Positions 36,684 to 46,366 of a stretch of 64,000 nt of DNA are shown piece by piece. The notes below the pieces were generated by a model. The model was not told where the DNA came from. It did not search any database and saw only the letters and a list, made by a program, of their open reading frames with translations. Made by a program: the position numbers and the translations under genes. Each line of letters opens with the position of its first letter. The stretch's first letter is position 1. The DNA is from Paenibacillus prosopidis (GTDB lineage Bacteria; Bacillota; Bacilli; Paenibacillales; Paenibacillaceae), in contig NZ_QPJD01000003.1 in assembly GCF_003337375.1 (NCBI RefSeq), forward strand, positions 124,001 through 188,000, read 5' to 3'.

Positions 36684-37469
36684 ATGATCGAGCAGAAAAC
36701 GCCTCATTTGACAAACATCCAGATGTGGCAAGCGTGGAAAGAACATGGTGATTTGGAAGCAAAAAAGCAGTTGATCGAGCAATATTTGCCGCTGGTTGAT
36801 TACGTAACGAACCGTATGGCGATCGGACTTCCGAAAAATGTGATGAAGGACGATCTTGCCAGCAACGGTGTTATGGGTTTAATTGATGCGATTGAGAAGT
36901 TCGATTATTGCCGCGGGTTACAATTTGAAACATACGCTTCTTGGCGTATACGCGGTGCCATAATTGACGGACTGCGTCAAGGAGACTGGGTTCCGCGTTC
37001 CGTTCGGGAAAAAGCGAAGAGAGTAGAAGAGGCCTATCAGCATTTGGAGCAGCAATACATGCGTTCCGTTACCGATGCTGAAATAAGCTCATACCTGCAA
37101 GTGTCGGAAAAAGAATTCATAAACATGCTGCAAGATATCGCAGTTACGACTGTCTGTTCGCTTGAGGATCCGATTCGCGAAGAGGAATCCGAAACAAGAA
37201 TGTCCTTGCTGGTCGATGATAAAGCCAAAAATCCGGATCATAAGGTACACGAGTTTTATTTGAAGGAATCATTAGTAAAAGGGATTGAGCGGTTGACGGA
37301 AAAGGAACGAACGGTAGTTTCACTCTTTTATTATGAGGAACTGTCTTTAAGTGAAATCGCTGAAGTTATGTCATTATCACCTTCGAGAATTTCCCAGCTT
37401 CATTCGAAAGCCATACTGCGGCTGCGAGGAGCTTTGGCTAAGCATAAAGATCAACTCATGCAGCATTAG
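36684..37469 (+). CDS. sigD: Motility sigma factor sigma-D (FliA type)
   Basis: Sigma-28-class factor that directs late flagellar, chemotaxis and autolysin genes. The 261-aa product has region 2 with FDYCRGLQFETYASWRIRGA and DGLRQGDWVPRSVREKAKR, region 3, and region 4 with LSEIAEVMSLSPSRISQLHS. Its place late in the fla/che operon matches B. subtilis, where distance from the promoter affects the fraction of motile cells. Confidence 0.97.
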   Translation: MIEQKTPHLTNIQMWQAWKEHGDLEAKKQLIEQYLPLVDYVTNRMAIGLPKNVMKDDLASNGVMGLIDAIEKFDYCRGLQFETYASWRIRGAIIDGLRQGDWVPRSVREKAKRVEEAYQHLEQQYMRSVTDAEISSYLQVSEKEFINMLQDIAVTTVCSLEDPIREEESETRMSLLVDDKAKNPDHKVHEFYLKESLVKGIERLTEKERTVVSLFYYEELSLSEIAEVMSLSPSRISQLHSKAILRLRGALAKHKDQLMQH

Positions 37470-37484
37470 AGAGGAGGGAGTAAG

Positions 37485-38891
37485 GTGGACAATCAACAAT
37501 TGGAATCATTCCTGCGTATTCAGATATCAGCCGATCAGCTGTCTGCCTTCCTGACATTTAACCGAATTACGGATGAATTTGTGTGCGACAGCCAAGAGCT
37601 CGAACGTTATGTACGCAGCAAAGGGGTTGTCCATGGACTCCGGACTGAGGTGCTTGATCAAATCGGAAAAAATCCGCTCGCCTATTGTAAAGAGCAGACG
37701 TTAATTGCTCAAGGTAAACCTTCCGCACATGGTAAGGATGGATTGATTAGACTCGTTTACGATATGGAGAATACGGATCATCGTCCAGCCGAACTTGAGG
37801 ACGGTAAGGTCGATTTCAAGGAAGTCGTCCAGCTCAAAAACGTTAAGCGCGGTCAATTAATTGCCGAGCGCTTCGATCCTCAGCCAGGACTAGCAGGCAT
37901 AACAGTGACAGGTGAAGAGCTTCCTCCAAAATTAGGCAAGCATGTCAGGTTTAAAGTAGGAAAAAATGTCGTTGTGAACGATGAGCAAACAGCTATGTAT
38001 TCAGCTATTGACGGTCTTATTACGATGACGGACAAAGATAAAATAAACGTCTTTCCCGTTTACGAAGTAAATGGCGATGTTGATTATCACATCGGCAATA
38101 TCGACTTTGTAGGAACGGTCGTTATACGTGGCAATGTGCTGAGCGGCTTTCGAATTAAAGCTTCGGGAGACATTAGAGTTATTGGCGGAGTCGAGGGTGC
38201 AGAGCTTGAGTCAGAAGGATCCATTGAAGTTACCGGCGGCATTTTGGCAGGCAACAAAGGCTACGTGAAGGCTGGACGCAATGTTCGCAGCTCCTTCATT
38301 CAGGATGGCAATGTTATTGCCGGCGAAGAGGTGCTTGTCTCACAAAGTATTATGCATTCGAATGTGAAAGCCGGTAAAAACGTTATCTGCTCTGGAGCAA
38401 AGGGTTTGATTGTCGGCGGGGTAGTTCAAGCGGGCGATCTCGTTAGTGCGCGAACGATTGGTAACTCCATGTCAACGGCTACCTCAATAGAGGTTGGGGT
38501 GAAGCCGGAGTTAAGAGATGAATTGCTTGAATTAAGAGCAAAACTTAAGCAATTTATGGAAAGCCTGGACAAAACAGATAAGGCGCTTACCATTTTGGAT
38601 CAACTGGCTGCAGCAGGTCAATTGTCGCCGGATAAGCTTGCCTTGCGTATTAAATTCTCCGCAACAAAACGTCAAACGTTAGTAGAGAATGAACAAACAA
38701 GGGAACGAATTCTTGAAATCGAAAGAACGCTTGAGGATACGGACCGTTCGAAGGTCGACGTTAGTAATATAGTATTTGGCGGAACTAAAATTGTAATCGG
38801 CCGCTACACAAAATTTGTGAAGGATGCTGCACAGCGTGTCTCTTTCCGCTACTCGGAGGGGGATATCGTACTTGTCCCTTTTACTTCGTAA
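37485..38891 (+). CDS. FapA-like (DUF342) protein
   Basis: 468-aa protein of the FapA/DUF342 family, with an N-terminal domain (about 1-150), a parallel beta-helix made of Gly/Val/Ile-rich turns (about 185-345, such as GTVVIRGNVLSGFRIKASGD) and a C-terminal coiled coil (about 345-420). Family members occur near motility genes in many Firmicutes, but their biochemical role is unsettled. GTG start with GAGGAGGGAG upstream; 15 bases after sigD. Confidence 0.88.
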   Translation: MDNQQLESFLRIQISADQLSAFLTFNRITDEFVCDSQELERYVRSKGVVHGLRTEVLDQIGKNPLAYCKEQTLIAQGKPSAHGKDGLIRLVYDMENTDHRPAELEDGKVDFKEVVQLKNVKRGQLIAERFDPQPGLAGITVTGEELPPKLGKHVRFKVGKNVVVNDEQTAMYSAIDGLITMTDKDKINVFPVYEVNGDVDYHIGNIDFVGTVVIRGNVLSGFRIKASGDIRVIGGVEGAELESEGSIEVTGGILAGNKGYVKAGRNVRSSFIQDGNVIAGEEVLVSQSIMHSNVKAGKNVICSGAKGLIVGGVVQAGDLVSARTIGNSMSTATSIEVGVKPELRDELLELRAKLKQFMESLDKTDKALTILDQLAAAGQLSPDKLALRIKFSATKRQTLVENEQTRERILEIERTLEDTDRSKVDVSNIVFGGTKIVIGRYTKFVKDAAQRVSFRYSEGDIVLVPFTS

Positions 38892-38925
38892 GTGCAGAAA
38901 ACTTGCCGCGTAAAGGTGTGAGCTG

Positions 38926-39252
38926 ATGACATTCAAATCCATTGATTTGCAAATGTCTATACCACGAACGCAAGAATTCAGCGGTATGCAGAGTCAAGCT
39001 AATCATAAGCCGGTAGCCGATCAAAATACGTTGGCAGAACAAACGGCTAAACATACGGAACAGTTAAGAAGCAAAAATACAAACATCGAGCAAACGACGG
39101 GACTTCACGTTCGAAGCGAACAGGATGGACATCAGGGGCATGCATATCGAAATACCAATCGTAAACGTCAAGAGGACGAAACGATTGAAAATAGCAAGGA
39201 GCCGCCGACGGCTCACCCTTTTAAAGGGCATCATTTGGATATAAAATTGTAA
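38926..39252 (+). CDS. Small hydrophilic protein of unknown function
   Basis: 108-aa, highly polar protein (rich in Gln, Asn, Lys, Glu, His) with no membrane segment or signal. It starts SIDLQMSIPRTQEFSG and ends HPFKGHHLDIKL; from memory, proteins with similar ends occupy this place in other Bacillales and related Clostridia, which supports a real gene. Ribosome site is modest (GGTGTGAG). Probably intrinsically disordered. Confidence 0.75.
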   Translation: MTFKSIDLQMSIPRTQEFSGMQSQANHKPVADQNTLAEQTAKHTEQLRSKNTNIEQTTGLHVRSEQDGHQGHAYRNTNRKRQEDETIENSKEPPTAHPFKGHHLDIKL

Positions 39253-39290
39253 ATTCTGAGGAATCAATTAGCAAAGGCAGGTTATGAACG

Positions 39291-39857
39291 ATGCAGCCAT
39301 ACTTGCAATATATTGTATTACTTGGAGCGGTTGTCATTGTTGGCGCCTTTATAATGCCTCGAAAGAATCAACATGCAGCGCTTCCGACTCAAACGGTGCA
39401 AAATATGGAGACCGCGCTGGAGCAGTTTATGGAGAACATGGAAAAGGATAATCAGGAGCTCGTTCAGCTAGTCGCGAAGGCGCAGCAGGAAACGAAAACT
39501 GATGCGGATCGCAAAGAGCAGCGAATAATCACTTTGGAGCGTAAATGCGCTATGCTTGCTGAACAACTCGAGCTGGCCCTTTCTCGCCCAGTTTCTCAAG
39601 ATGCCAGACCGGTTCAAAGTTTTCAGGCAGTTGAGATGGAAAGCGTAATGCCTTCTATTGAAGCTGTCGTCCAGCCGGAAGTCATATTAAATGAAGCAAA
39701 GCAATTAAACAAGATTCAAGTTCGTTACTCGGAGCTATTCCAGCTGTATGAGCAAGGAAAATCAATAGAAGCCATATCCAAAAAGCTTGGCATGAGTAAA
39801 GGCGAAGTGCAGCTCATTATCCAGCTTGCCAAGCAGGAAGAGGCCGCGCATGCTTAA
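39291..39857 (+). CDS. Membrane-anchored coiled-coil protein, SwrB-like (DUF6115-type)
   Basis: 188-aa protein with an N-terminal membrane helix (about 5-22), a coiled coil (about 35-100) and a C-terminal helix-turn-helix-like motif (about 155-185, GKSIEAISKKLGMSKGEVQL). Layout, size and location after sigD match SwrB of B. subtilis, which promotes flagellar export gate maturation. I infer the equivalence from context; sequence similarity was not tested. It overlaps the next gene by 8 bases. Confidence 0.75.
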   Translation: MQPYLQYIVLLGAVVIVGAFIMPRKNQHAALPTQTVQNMETALEQFMENMEKDNQELVQLVAKAQQETKTDADRKEQRIITLERKCAMLAEQLELALSRPVSQDARPVQSFQAVEMESVMPSIEAVVQPEVILNEAKQLNKIQVRYSELFQLYEQGKSIEAISKKLGMSKGEVQLIIQLAKQEEAAHA

Positions 39858-40362
39858 AAACCGTGCTTTTTTGACCGGCCTCGGTGCAGGCATTATCGTA
39901 GGCGCTTTGCTGTTCCAGCTTATGCTTCTTGGTGAGCAGAGCCGGCAGAGCCTTGAACAAATGGGTAATGAAACGAATGAGAAGCTCTACACTAGCGCTG
40001 AGGTGGATGCACTGCTGATGGCAGAACGAGATTCAGCCCAAATCGACGGGCAAACGAAACCGGATGCAGTGACGAGCGATAAGAACGCGATTAAGGATGA
40101 AGAAAAGACTGCTTCTATAGAAAAAGAAAAGGATATAACTAAGCCCGTACATCATGTCATCCGGATTGGAACGGGTTCCGGAATAACCGATACGGCGGAA
40201 CTGCTTGAAAAGCATAACATTATACAAAATAAAACGGCCTTTATAAATCAGATGCAAGAATCAAAGAAACTGGTCCGTGCCGGTTATTTTTTGTTTCAAG
40301 AAGGCATGACGGTTGAAGAAGCTATTACGATCGTTACCAGTGAGCCGATTACGAAGGAATAG
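39850..40362 (+). CDS. Membrane-anchored protein with MltG/YceG LysM-like domain only
   Basis: 170-aa protein with an N-terminal membrane helix (about 6-26), a Lys/Glu/Asp-rich linker (about 35-100) and a C-terminal domain (about 103-167) that reads like the LysM-like subdomain of endolytic transglycosylase MltG (IRIGTGSGITDTAELLEKHN, then AGYFLFQEGMTVEEAITIVT). The catalytic domain of MltG is absent. It may bind glycan strands or a divisome/wall partner. ATG 39850 lies in the end of the previous gene. It is the last gene of the fla/che cluster. Confidence 0.75.
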   Translation: MLKNRAFLTGLGAGIIVGALLFQLMLLGEQSRQSLEQMGNETNEKLYTSAEVDALLMAERDSAQIDGQTKPDAVTSDKNAIKDEEKTASIEKEKDITKPVHHVIRIGTGSGITDTAELLEKHNIIQNKTAFINQMQESKKLVRAGYFLFQEGMTVEEAITIVTSEPITKE

Positions 40363-40422
40363 GGGCAAGCTTTTACCTCTAGCAGCATGTCAAACAATCT
40401 CATGTTTATTTATAATCGTTTG

Positions 40423-40451
40423 TTGCACCAGGCATGTATTTATGGTATATT
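40423..40451 (+). promoter_or_regulatory. Promoter of rpsB
   Basis: TTGCAC (40423-40428) and TATATT (40446-40451) are 17 bases apart, and TGG before the -10 gives an extended -10 element. The -35 is poor, the -10 good. Transcription would begin near 40458 and give a leader of about 120 bases. Confidence 0.6.
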
Positions 40452-40457
40452 AATTCA

Positions 40458-40578
40458 CGGTGTTAAAAACGCACGCAGGTCAATTTTGCCAACGGTGCTT
40501 CCGCACGGCGGAAGTTTTGGCGAAAGATGCGACTGGCGGAGGAGCACTAAAAAAACCATTACAGGAGGTGTTGAAGAA
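40458..40578 (+). ncRNA. Structured 5' leader of rpsB mRNA
   Basis: A two-part stem-loop: outer helix TTTTGCCAA (40484-40492) with TTGGCGAAA (40517-40525), inner perfect helix CTTCCGC (40498-40504) with GCGGAAG (40508-40514). A competing pairing is possible between GTGCTTCCGC (40495-40504) and GCGGA-GG-AGCAC (40536-40547), which lies 20 bases before the ribosome site AGGAGGTG. This suggests control of rpsB, perhaps by S2 itself. No specific RNA family could be assigned. Confidence 0.55.
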
Positions 40579-41277
40579 ATGGCGGTTATTTCCATGAAAC
40601 AGCTACTAGAAGCTGGGGTACACTTCGGTCATCAGACTCGTCGTTGGAACCCGAAGATGGATCGTTATATCTTCACAGAAAGAAACGGGATTTACATTAT
40701 CGACTTGCAAAAAACGGTTAAGAAAGTTGACGAAGCGTACAACTTTGTTAAATCGATCGCTGCTGACGGCGGCACTATGTTGTTCGTAGGTACGAAAAAA
40801 CAAGCTCAGGATTCCGTGAAAGAAGAAGCAGAACGTTGCGGCAACTTCTACATCAACCAACGTTGGCTCGGCGGAACTTTGACTAACTTCCAAACGATTC
40901 AAAAACGTATTGACCGTTTGAAACAGCTTGAGAAGTGGGAAGAGGACGGCACTTTCGAAGTTCTTCCTAAGAAAGAAGTTATTATTCTTCGCAAAGAAAA
41001 AGACCGTTTGGAAAAATTCCTTGGCGGTATTAAAGGAATGAAAGGTTTGCCAAGCGCGTTGTTCATTATCGATCCGCGCAAAGAGCGTATCGCTGTTGCG
41101 GAAGCTCGTAAACTTGGTATTCCAATCGTTGGTATCGTCGACACGAACTGTGATCCGGACGAAATCGACTATGTTATCCCAGGTAACGACGATGCAATTC
41201 GTGCCGTTAAGCTGCTGACTGCGAAAATGGCTGATGCAATCGTTGAAGCTAACCAAGGCGAGCAAACAACGGCTTAA
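40579..41277 (+). CDS. rpsB: 30S ribosomal protein S2
   Basis: 232-aa S2 protein with [36 protein letters not shown] and [23 protein letters not shown] 40579 has AGGAGGTG about 8 bases upstream; the frame is open further upstream but without a start site of similar quality. It is followed by a terminator, so part of the transcripts end before tsf. Confidence 0.98.
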   Translation: MAVISMKQLLEAGVHFGHQTRRWNPKMDRYIFTERNGIYIIDLQKTVKKVDEAYNFVKSIAADGGTMLFVGTKKQAQDSVKEEAERCGNFYINQRWLGGTLTNFQTIQKRIDRLKQLEKWEEDGTFEVLPKKEVIILRKEKDRLEKFLGGIKGMKGLPSALFIIDPRKERIAVAEARKLGIPIVGIVDTNCDPDEIDYVIPGNDDAIRAVKLLTAKMADAIVEANQGEQTTA

Positions 41278-41300
41278 TTTAGAATTTCCGGTAAGTCAAC

Positions 41301-41344
41301 AAAGGGTGGTCAGATGGTGAAAAACCTCTCACTGCCCTTTTTTT
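41301..41344 (+). terminator. Terminator/attenuator between rpsB and tsf
   Basis: AAAGGG (41301-41306) pairs with CCCTTT (41335-41340), with an inner GTGA/TCAC pairing, and seven T follow the CCC. The middle is imperfect, so it may be leaky and let some transcription pass into tsf. Confidence 0.75.
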
Positions 41345-41438
41345 GAACGAAAATGATTTGTTAAAATGATGTAAACAAACCAATAATGCATAAGAATGTG
41401 AAGCCAATATTGCTTCAAAAATTTTAGGAGGGTTTATG

Positions 41439-42089
41439 ATGGCGGTTAGTGCTAGCGCGGTAAAGGAACTACGTGAAAGAACAGGAGCAGGAATGCTCGA
41501 TTGCAAAAAAGCTTTGGATGAAACAAACAACGATATCGAAAAGGCGATTGCAGTGCTTCGTGAAAAAGGTTTGGCTGCTGCAGCAAACAAAGCTGGACGT
41601 ATTGCAACTGAAGGCGTAGTTGAGTCGTATATCCATGCAGGCGGCCGTATCGGCGTTATCGTAGAAGTTAACTGCGAAACAGACTTTGTTGCAAAAACAG
41701 ATCAGTTCCGTGAATTTGCAAGAGACGTTGCGATGCAAATCGCGGCTGCTAACCCGAAATTTGTTCGTCGCGAAGAGGTTCCTGGCGATGAGCTTGAAAA
41801 AGAACGCGAAATTTTGAAAGCTCAAGCACTAAACGAAGGTAAGCCTGAAAAAATCGTAGAGAAAATGGTTGAAGGCCGTATCTCTAAATACTATGAAGAA
41901 TATTGCTTGTTGGAGCAATCCTTCATCAAAGACCCAGACAAAACAATCTCGGCTTTGCTAAATGAAAAAATTAACACAATCGGTGAGAATATCTCGATCC
42001 GTCGTTTCGTTCGTTACGAGCTGGGCGAAGGACTTGAGAAAAAAGTAGACAATTTCGTTGAAGAGGTTATGGCTCAAGCGAAACTTTAA
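41439..42089 (+). CDS. tsf: Translation elongation factor Ts
   Basis: Nucleotide exchange factor for EF-Tu, 216 aa, with [19 protein letters not shown] (about 9-27) and [20 protein letters not shown]. It is the short form without the long C-terminal repeat of E. coli (283 aa), as expected here. ATG 41439 has AGGAGGG 6 bases upstream; ATG 41436 is also in frame. A 6-bp hairpin (TGAAGC/GCTTCA, 41399-41417) lies just before the ribosome site. Confidence 0.97.
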   Translation: MAVSASAVKELRERTGAGMLDCKKALDETNNDIEKAIAVLREKGLAAAANKAGRIATEGVVESYIHAGGRIGVIVEVNCETDFVAKTDQFREFARDVAMQIAAANPKFVRREEVPGDELEKEREILKAQALNEGKPEKIVEKMVEGRISKYYEEYCLLEQSFIKDPDKTISALLNEKINTIGENISIRRFVRYELGEGLEKKVDNFVEEVMAQAKL

Positions 42090-42099
42090 TCCGAACGCA

Positions 42100-42128
42100 C
42101 AGGCGGGGCGGGGCGTCCGCCCCGCCTG
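42100..42128 (+). repeat. Perfect 12-bp GC-rich hairpin between tsf and pyrH
   Basis: CAGGCGGGGCGG (42100-42111) and CCGCCCCGCCTG (42117-42128) are exact reverse complements with a 5-base loop. Only CTTGTATAAAT follows, so a U-tract is nearly absent. It could be a weak terminator or an mRNA processing or stability element. A second hairpin, ACCTCA/TGAGGT (42156-42172), lies before the pyrH ribosome site. Confidence 0.65.
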
Positions 42129-42156
42129 CTTGTATAAATAGAACATAATTGAATGA

Positions 42157-42920
<764 letters not shown>

Positions 42921-42921
<1 letters not shown>

Positions 42922-43475
42922 TGCCACAAGAAGTCAAGAAAAACGCAGAAGAACGGATGGAAAAAGCAATTTCGGCGATGAAGCGCGATTTATCGTCGTT
43001 GCGCGCAGGTAAAGCAAATCCTGCATTGCTTGATCGTATTCAAGTTGAATACTATGGGGCTATGACGCCGCTTAATCAACTTGCAAACATTAATACGCCT
43101 GACTCGCGCACGTTGTTCATTCAGCCGTGGGACAAATCGTCTATGTCTGCTATTGAAAAAGCTATTATGAAATCGGATCTTGGCTTAAATCCGTCAAATG
43201 ATGGAGTCTCCATTCGTATTTCGATCCCGCCGCTAACAGAAGAGCGTCGAGCCGAATTGGTGAAAACTTCTAAAAAGTTCGGTGAAGATGCAAAAGTAGC
43301 TATCCGTAACATTCGCCGCGATGCGAACGACGCTGTGAAGAAGATGGAGAAAACAACGATTTCCGAAGACGAATCGCGCGGTCATCAAGAAGATATTCAG
43401 AAAGCTACCGATAAATTCATTGCGGAAGTCGACAAAGTACTAGCAGCAAAAGAGAAAGAAATTATGGAAGTATAA
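42921..43475 (+). CDS. frr: Ribosome recycling factor
   Basis: Releases the post-termination ribosome with EF-G. The 184-aa product has [39 protein letters not shown] and [20 protein letters not shown] start coupled to the pyrH stop. Confidence 0.97.
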
Positions 43476-43487
43476 TGATACTCTGGG

Positions 43488-43515
43488 CCCCTCCGACAGG
43501 TGGGGTTTGGTTTTG
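43488..43515 (+). terminator. Possible weak terminator between frr and uppS
   Basis: CCCCTCC (43488-43494) can pair with GGTGGGG (43499-43505) with one mismatch and a GACA loop, followed by the T-rich but interrupted TTTGGTTTTG. Confidence 0.45.
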
Positions 43516-43537
43516 ATTTCGGTTGGGAGGAACGAAG

Positions 43538-44302
43538 ATGATCGAGCGACTTTGGGCCAAATTAAGCAAATCGTCCCTTCAGCCGGCTGATCCTGGGGCC
43601 TTTGAGAATGTGCCTGAGCATGTTGCTATTATTATGGATGGGAACGGCCGCTGGGCTAAGGATCGTGGATTGCCGCGAATGGCAGGTCACCATTCCGGTA
43701 TGAAAGCGGTCAAACGCATTACGATAGCAGCAGATCGACTTGGCGTCAAATATTTGACGTTATATGCGTTTTCAACAGAAAATTGGAAGCGACCGAAAGC
43801 TGAAGTGGATTTCCTCATGAAATTACCTCAGCAATTTTTGGAAATAGAACTAGATGAACTGATTGCCAACAATGTGCAGGTCAGGATGATGGGACATAAA
43901 GAGGATCTGCCTCCATTTACGATTAGCGCAGTGGAAGAGGCAATTGTTAAAACGGCAAATAATACAGGTCTTGTATTAAATTTTGCGTTAAATTACGGCA
44001 GCCGGAAGGAAATGCTGGAAGCGGTAAAGGATATTGCGGCTGATGTTCAACAAGGTCGTTTGGCTATAGAAGATATTGACGATAAGGTAATGGCCGATCG
44101 CTTGCTTACAAGCGGCCTGCCCGATCCTGATTTGCTCATACGAACAAGCGGAGAGCTGCGCCTTAGTAATTTTATGATGTGGCAGTTAGCCTATAGTGAA
44201 TTGTGGTTTACGGATGTGTATTGGCCGGAGTTTACAGAAGCGCATTTTCATGAAGCGATTTTGGAATATCAGCGGCGTGCACGTCGATACGGTGGATTGT
44301 AG
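43538..44302 (+). CDS. uppS: Undecaprenyl diphosphate synthase (cis-prenyltransferase)
   Basis: Makes the C55 lipid carrier for peptidoglycan and wall polymers from FPP and IPP. The 254-aa product has the catalytic AIIMDGNGRWAKDRGLPRMA (about 28-47), LYAFSTENWKRP and RTSGELRLSNFMMWQLAYSE. ATG 43538 is preferred over TTG 43523 because GGGAGG is about 8 bases upstream of ATG. It opens the uppS-cdsA-dxr-rseP-proS-polC block. Confidence 0.97.
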   Translation: MIERLWAKLSKSSLQPADPGAFENVPEHVAIIMDGNGRWAKDRGLPRMAGHHSGMKAVKRITIAADRLGVKYLTLYAFSTENWKRPKAEVDFLMKLPQQFLEIELDELIANNVQVRMMGHKEDLPPFTISAVEEAIVKTANNTGLVLNFALNYGSRKEMLEAVKDIAADVQQGRLAIEDIDDKVMADRLLTSGLPDPDLLIRTSGELRLSNFMMWQLAYSELWFTDVYWPEFTEAHFHEAILEYQRRARRYGGL

Positions 44303-44329
44303 CTTCAAGTATCGGAGTGTGACTTTTCA

Positions 44330-45124
44330 TTGAGACAACGAATTATTACCGGTGTTGCTGCAGGCGCGCTGTTTATAACCTTAACAGTAGTCGGAGGGTG
44401 GATATATACCGGTTTACTTGTATTGCTCGCAATTATCGGATTTACTGAATATGCTCGTATGAACGGCGTAGCATGGTCGCATCCTTCTTCATTACTCGGT
44501 TATGCGGGCGTGCTTTTGTTCGTGCTTCCTTGGTCAGACTGGGGAATTGTCATTCCTTCGGTGTTAACGATCGTGTGGATGCTTGCTTTCTTGCTGCTTG
44601 CTTTAACCGTAATTACGAAAAACCAAACCACAATAGACGGCGCTGCGCTCATGTTGCTTGGCGCTTTATATGTAGGTTACGGATTTGCCGCCATGATTGA
44701 AGTTCGTCAGGTGGAGCTGCACGGATTATTTTGGACATTTTTATCGTTCGGATGCATCTGGGCATCGGATATCGGAGCTTATTTTACAGGACGGGCATTC
44801 GGTAAAACAAAGCTTTGGCCATCCATAAGTCCAAATAAAACGATTGAAGGAGCACTTGGCGGTGTTGCGCTGTCTCTAGTAGTTTCGACAATGTTCGCGT
44901 GGTTTGCTCCCGAACTTATTGATTTACCGAAAGCACTGCTTATCGGCTTAATCGCAGCTGTTGCAGGTCAGTTCGGAGATTTAATTCAATCCGCTTATAA
45001 ACGAGTGCGGGATATTAAGGATACAGGAACGCTCTTACCGGGACATGGCGGTGTTCTTGACCGATGTGACAGTTGGCTTATCGTATTTCCGCTATTGCTG
45101 CTGACGGAGCTGCTTCCCGTATAA
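44330..45124 (+). CDS. cdsA: Phosphatidate cytidylyltransferase
   Basis: Membrane enzyme that makes CDP-diacylglycerol from phosphatidic acid and CTP. The 264-aa product has about eight membrane helices and the C-terminal family signature SAYKRVRDIKDTGTLLPGHG followed by GVLDRCDSW. TTG start at 44330 with a weak GGAG site about 12 bases upstream; the N-terminus MRQRIITGVAAGALF is typical for CdsA. Confidence 0.95.
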   Translation: MRQRIITGVAAGALFITLTVVGGWIYTGLLVLLAIIGFTEYARMNGVAWSHPSSLLGYAGVLLFVLPWSDWGIVIPSVLTIVWMLAFLLLALTVITKNQTTIDGAALMLLGALYVGYGFAAMIEVRQVELHGLFWTFLSFGCIWASDIGAYFTGRAFGKTKLWPSISPNKTIEGALGGVALSLVVSTMFAWFAPELIDLPKALLIGLIAAVAGQFGDLIQSAYKRVRDIKDTGTLLPGHGGVLDRCDSWLIVFPLLLLTELLPV

Positions 45125-45141
45125 GTCAGGAGGATTTTCGC

Positions 45142-46281
45142 ATGAAAAAAATAAGCATTTTAGGTTCCACTGGATCAATCGGTACACAAACGTTAGATAT
45201 TGTGGCTCATGATCCTGAGCGTTATAAGGTAGTTGGCTTGACCGCTGGCGCAAATGTCGAATTGGTCATTGAACAAGCCAAGCAATTTAAGCCTGCTATT
45301 GTGAGTGTTGCTTCAAAAACGGACGCGGACGCCATTCGGCCTCAATTGCCGGCAGGCACGAGAGTCGTGTACGGCGAAGAGGGACTGATCGAGGTTGCGG
45401 CAGGAACCGATGCGGATACCGTCGTCACCGCGATTGTCGGAAGCCGGGGCTTACCTGCAACTTTAGCTGCAATCAATGCAGGTAAAACGATTGGTCTCGC
45501 GAATAAAGAAACGCTCGTAACTGCGGGACATATCGTCATGGAACGTGCGAAGCAGCGAAATGTCTCGATTTTGCCAATCGACAGCGAACATTCCGCGATC
45601 TTTCAGTGCTTGAACGGTGAAAACCGACAATCGATCAAGCAGATTACGCTAACTGCGTCGGGCGGATCCTTTCGGGACCGCAGTAGAGAGCAGCTTGAAG
45701 GAGTAACTGTTGCAGAGGCCCTTAATCATCCGAATTGGGCGATGGGTGCAAAAATTACGATTGATTCTGCAACTATGGTGAACAAGGGCTTGGAAGTAAT
45801 CGAAGCGAGATGGCTGTTCGATGTTACATATGATCAAATAGATGTCATTATTCATCCGGAGAGCATCATTCATTCTTATGTGGAGTTTTCCGATAATAGC
45901 ATAATTGCCCAGCTCGGGCTGCCTGATATGCGCGTACCGATTCAATACGCATTATCGTATCCGGAACGAAACGCAACCCCGACTAACCGGCTGAATTTGG
46001 CTGAAATCGGCAAGCTGCATTTTCGCGAGATGGATTTCGACAGATATCCTTGCTTGCGGCTGGCATTTGAATGCGGCCGTCAGGGCCAATCGGCGCCTGC
46101 CGTGTTCAATGCGGCTAATGAGGTGGCTGTTGCACGCTTTCTAAAGGGTGAGATTACGTTTCTTGATATTGAACGGATATTGGAAACGGTAGTAAGTCGT
46201 CATCAAGCGTCGGACTTGAATGACTTACAGATGATTGCAGAAGTGGACGCGTGGGCGCGCCGGTTGGCAGAATCCGTTTAA
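45142..46281 (+). CDS. dxr: 1-deoxy-D-xylulose 5-phosphate reductoisomerase
   Basis: Second enzyme of the MEP isoprenoid pathway, NADPH dependent. The 379-aa product has ISILGSTGSIGTQTLDIV, GLANKETLVTAG, LPIDSEHSAIFQCL and MVNKGLEVIEARWLF. It supplies precursors used by UppS encoded just upstream. ATG 45142 follows AGGAGG; the frame is open upstream inside cdsA but without a start site. Confidence 0.97.
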   Translation: MKKISILGSTGSIGTQTLDIVAHDPERYKVVGLTAGANVELVIEQAKQFKPAIVSVASKTDADAIRPQLPAGTRVVYGEEGLIEVAAGTDADTVVTAIVGSRGLPATLAAINAGKTIGLANKETLVTAGHIVMERAKQRNVSILPIDSEHSAIFQCLNGENRQSIKQITLTASGGSFRDRSREQLEGVTVAEALNHPNWAMGAKITIDSATMVNKGLEVIEARWLFDVTYDQIDVIIHPESIIHSYVEFSDNSIIAQLGLPDMRVPIQYALSYPERNATPTNRLNLAEIGKLHFREMDFDRYPCLRLAFECGRQGQSAPAVFNAANEVAVARFLKGEITFLDIERILETVVSRHQASDLNDLQMIAEVDAWARRLAESV

Positions 46282-46366
46282 CGGACAAATACCGGTTCTC
46301 TTGTATCGGACGGGAGAATAATGATAATCTATGTACAGGCCGTAACGAACAGGAGGCTTCAACTCA

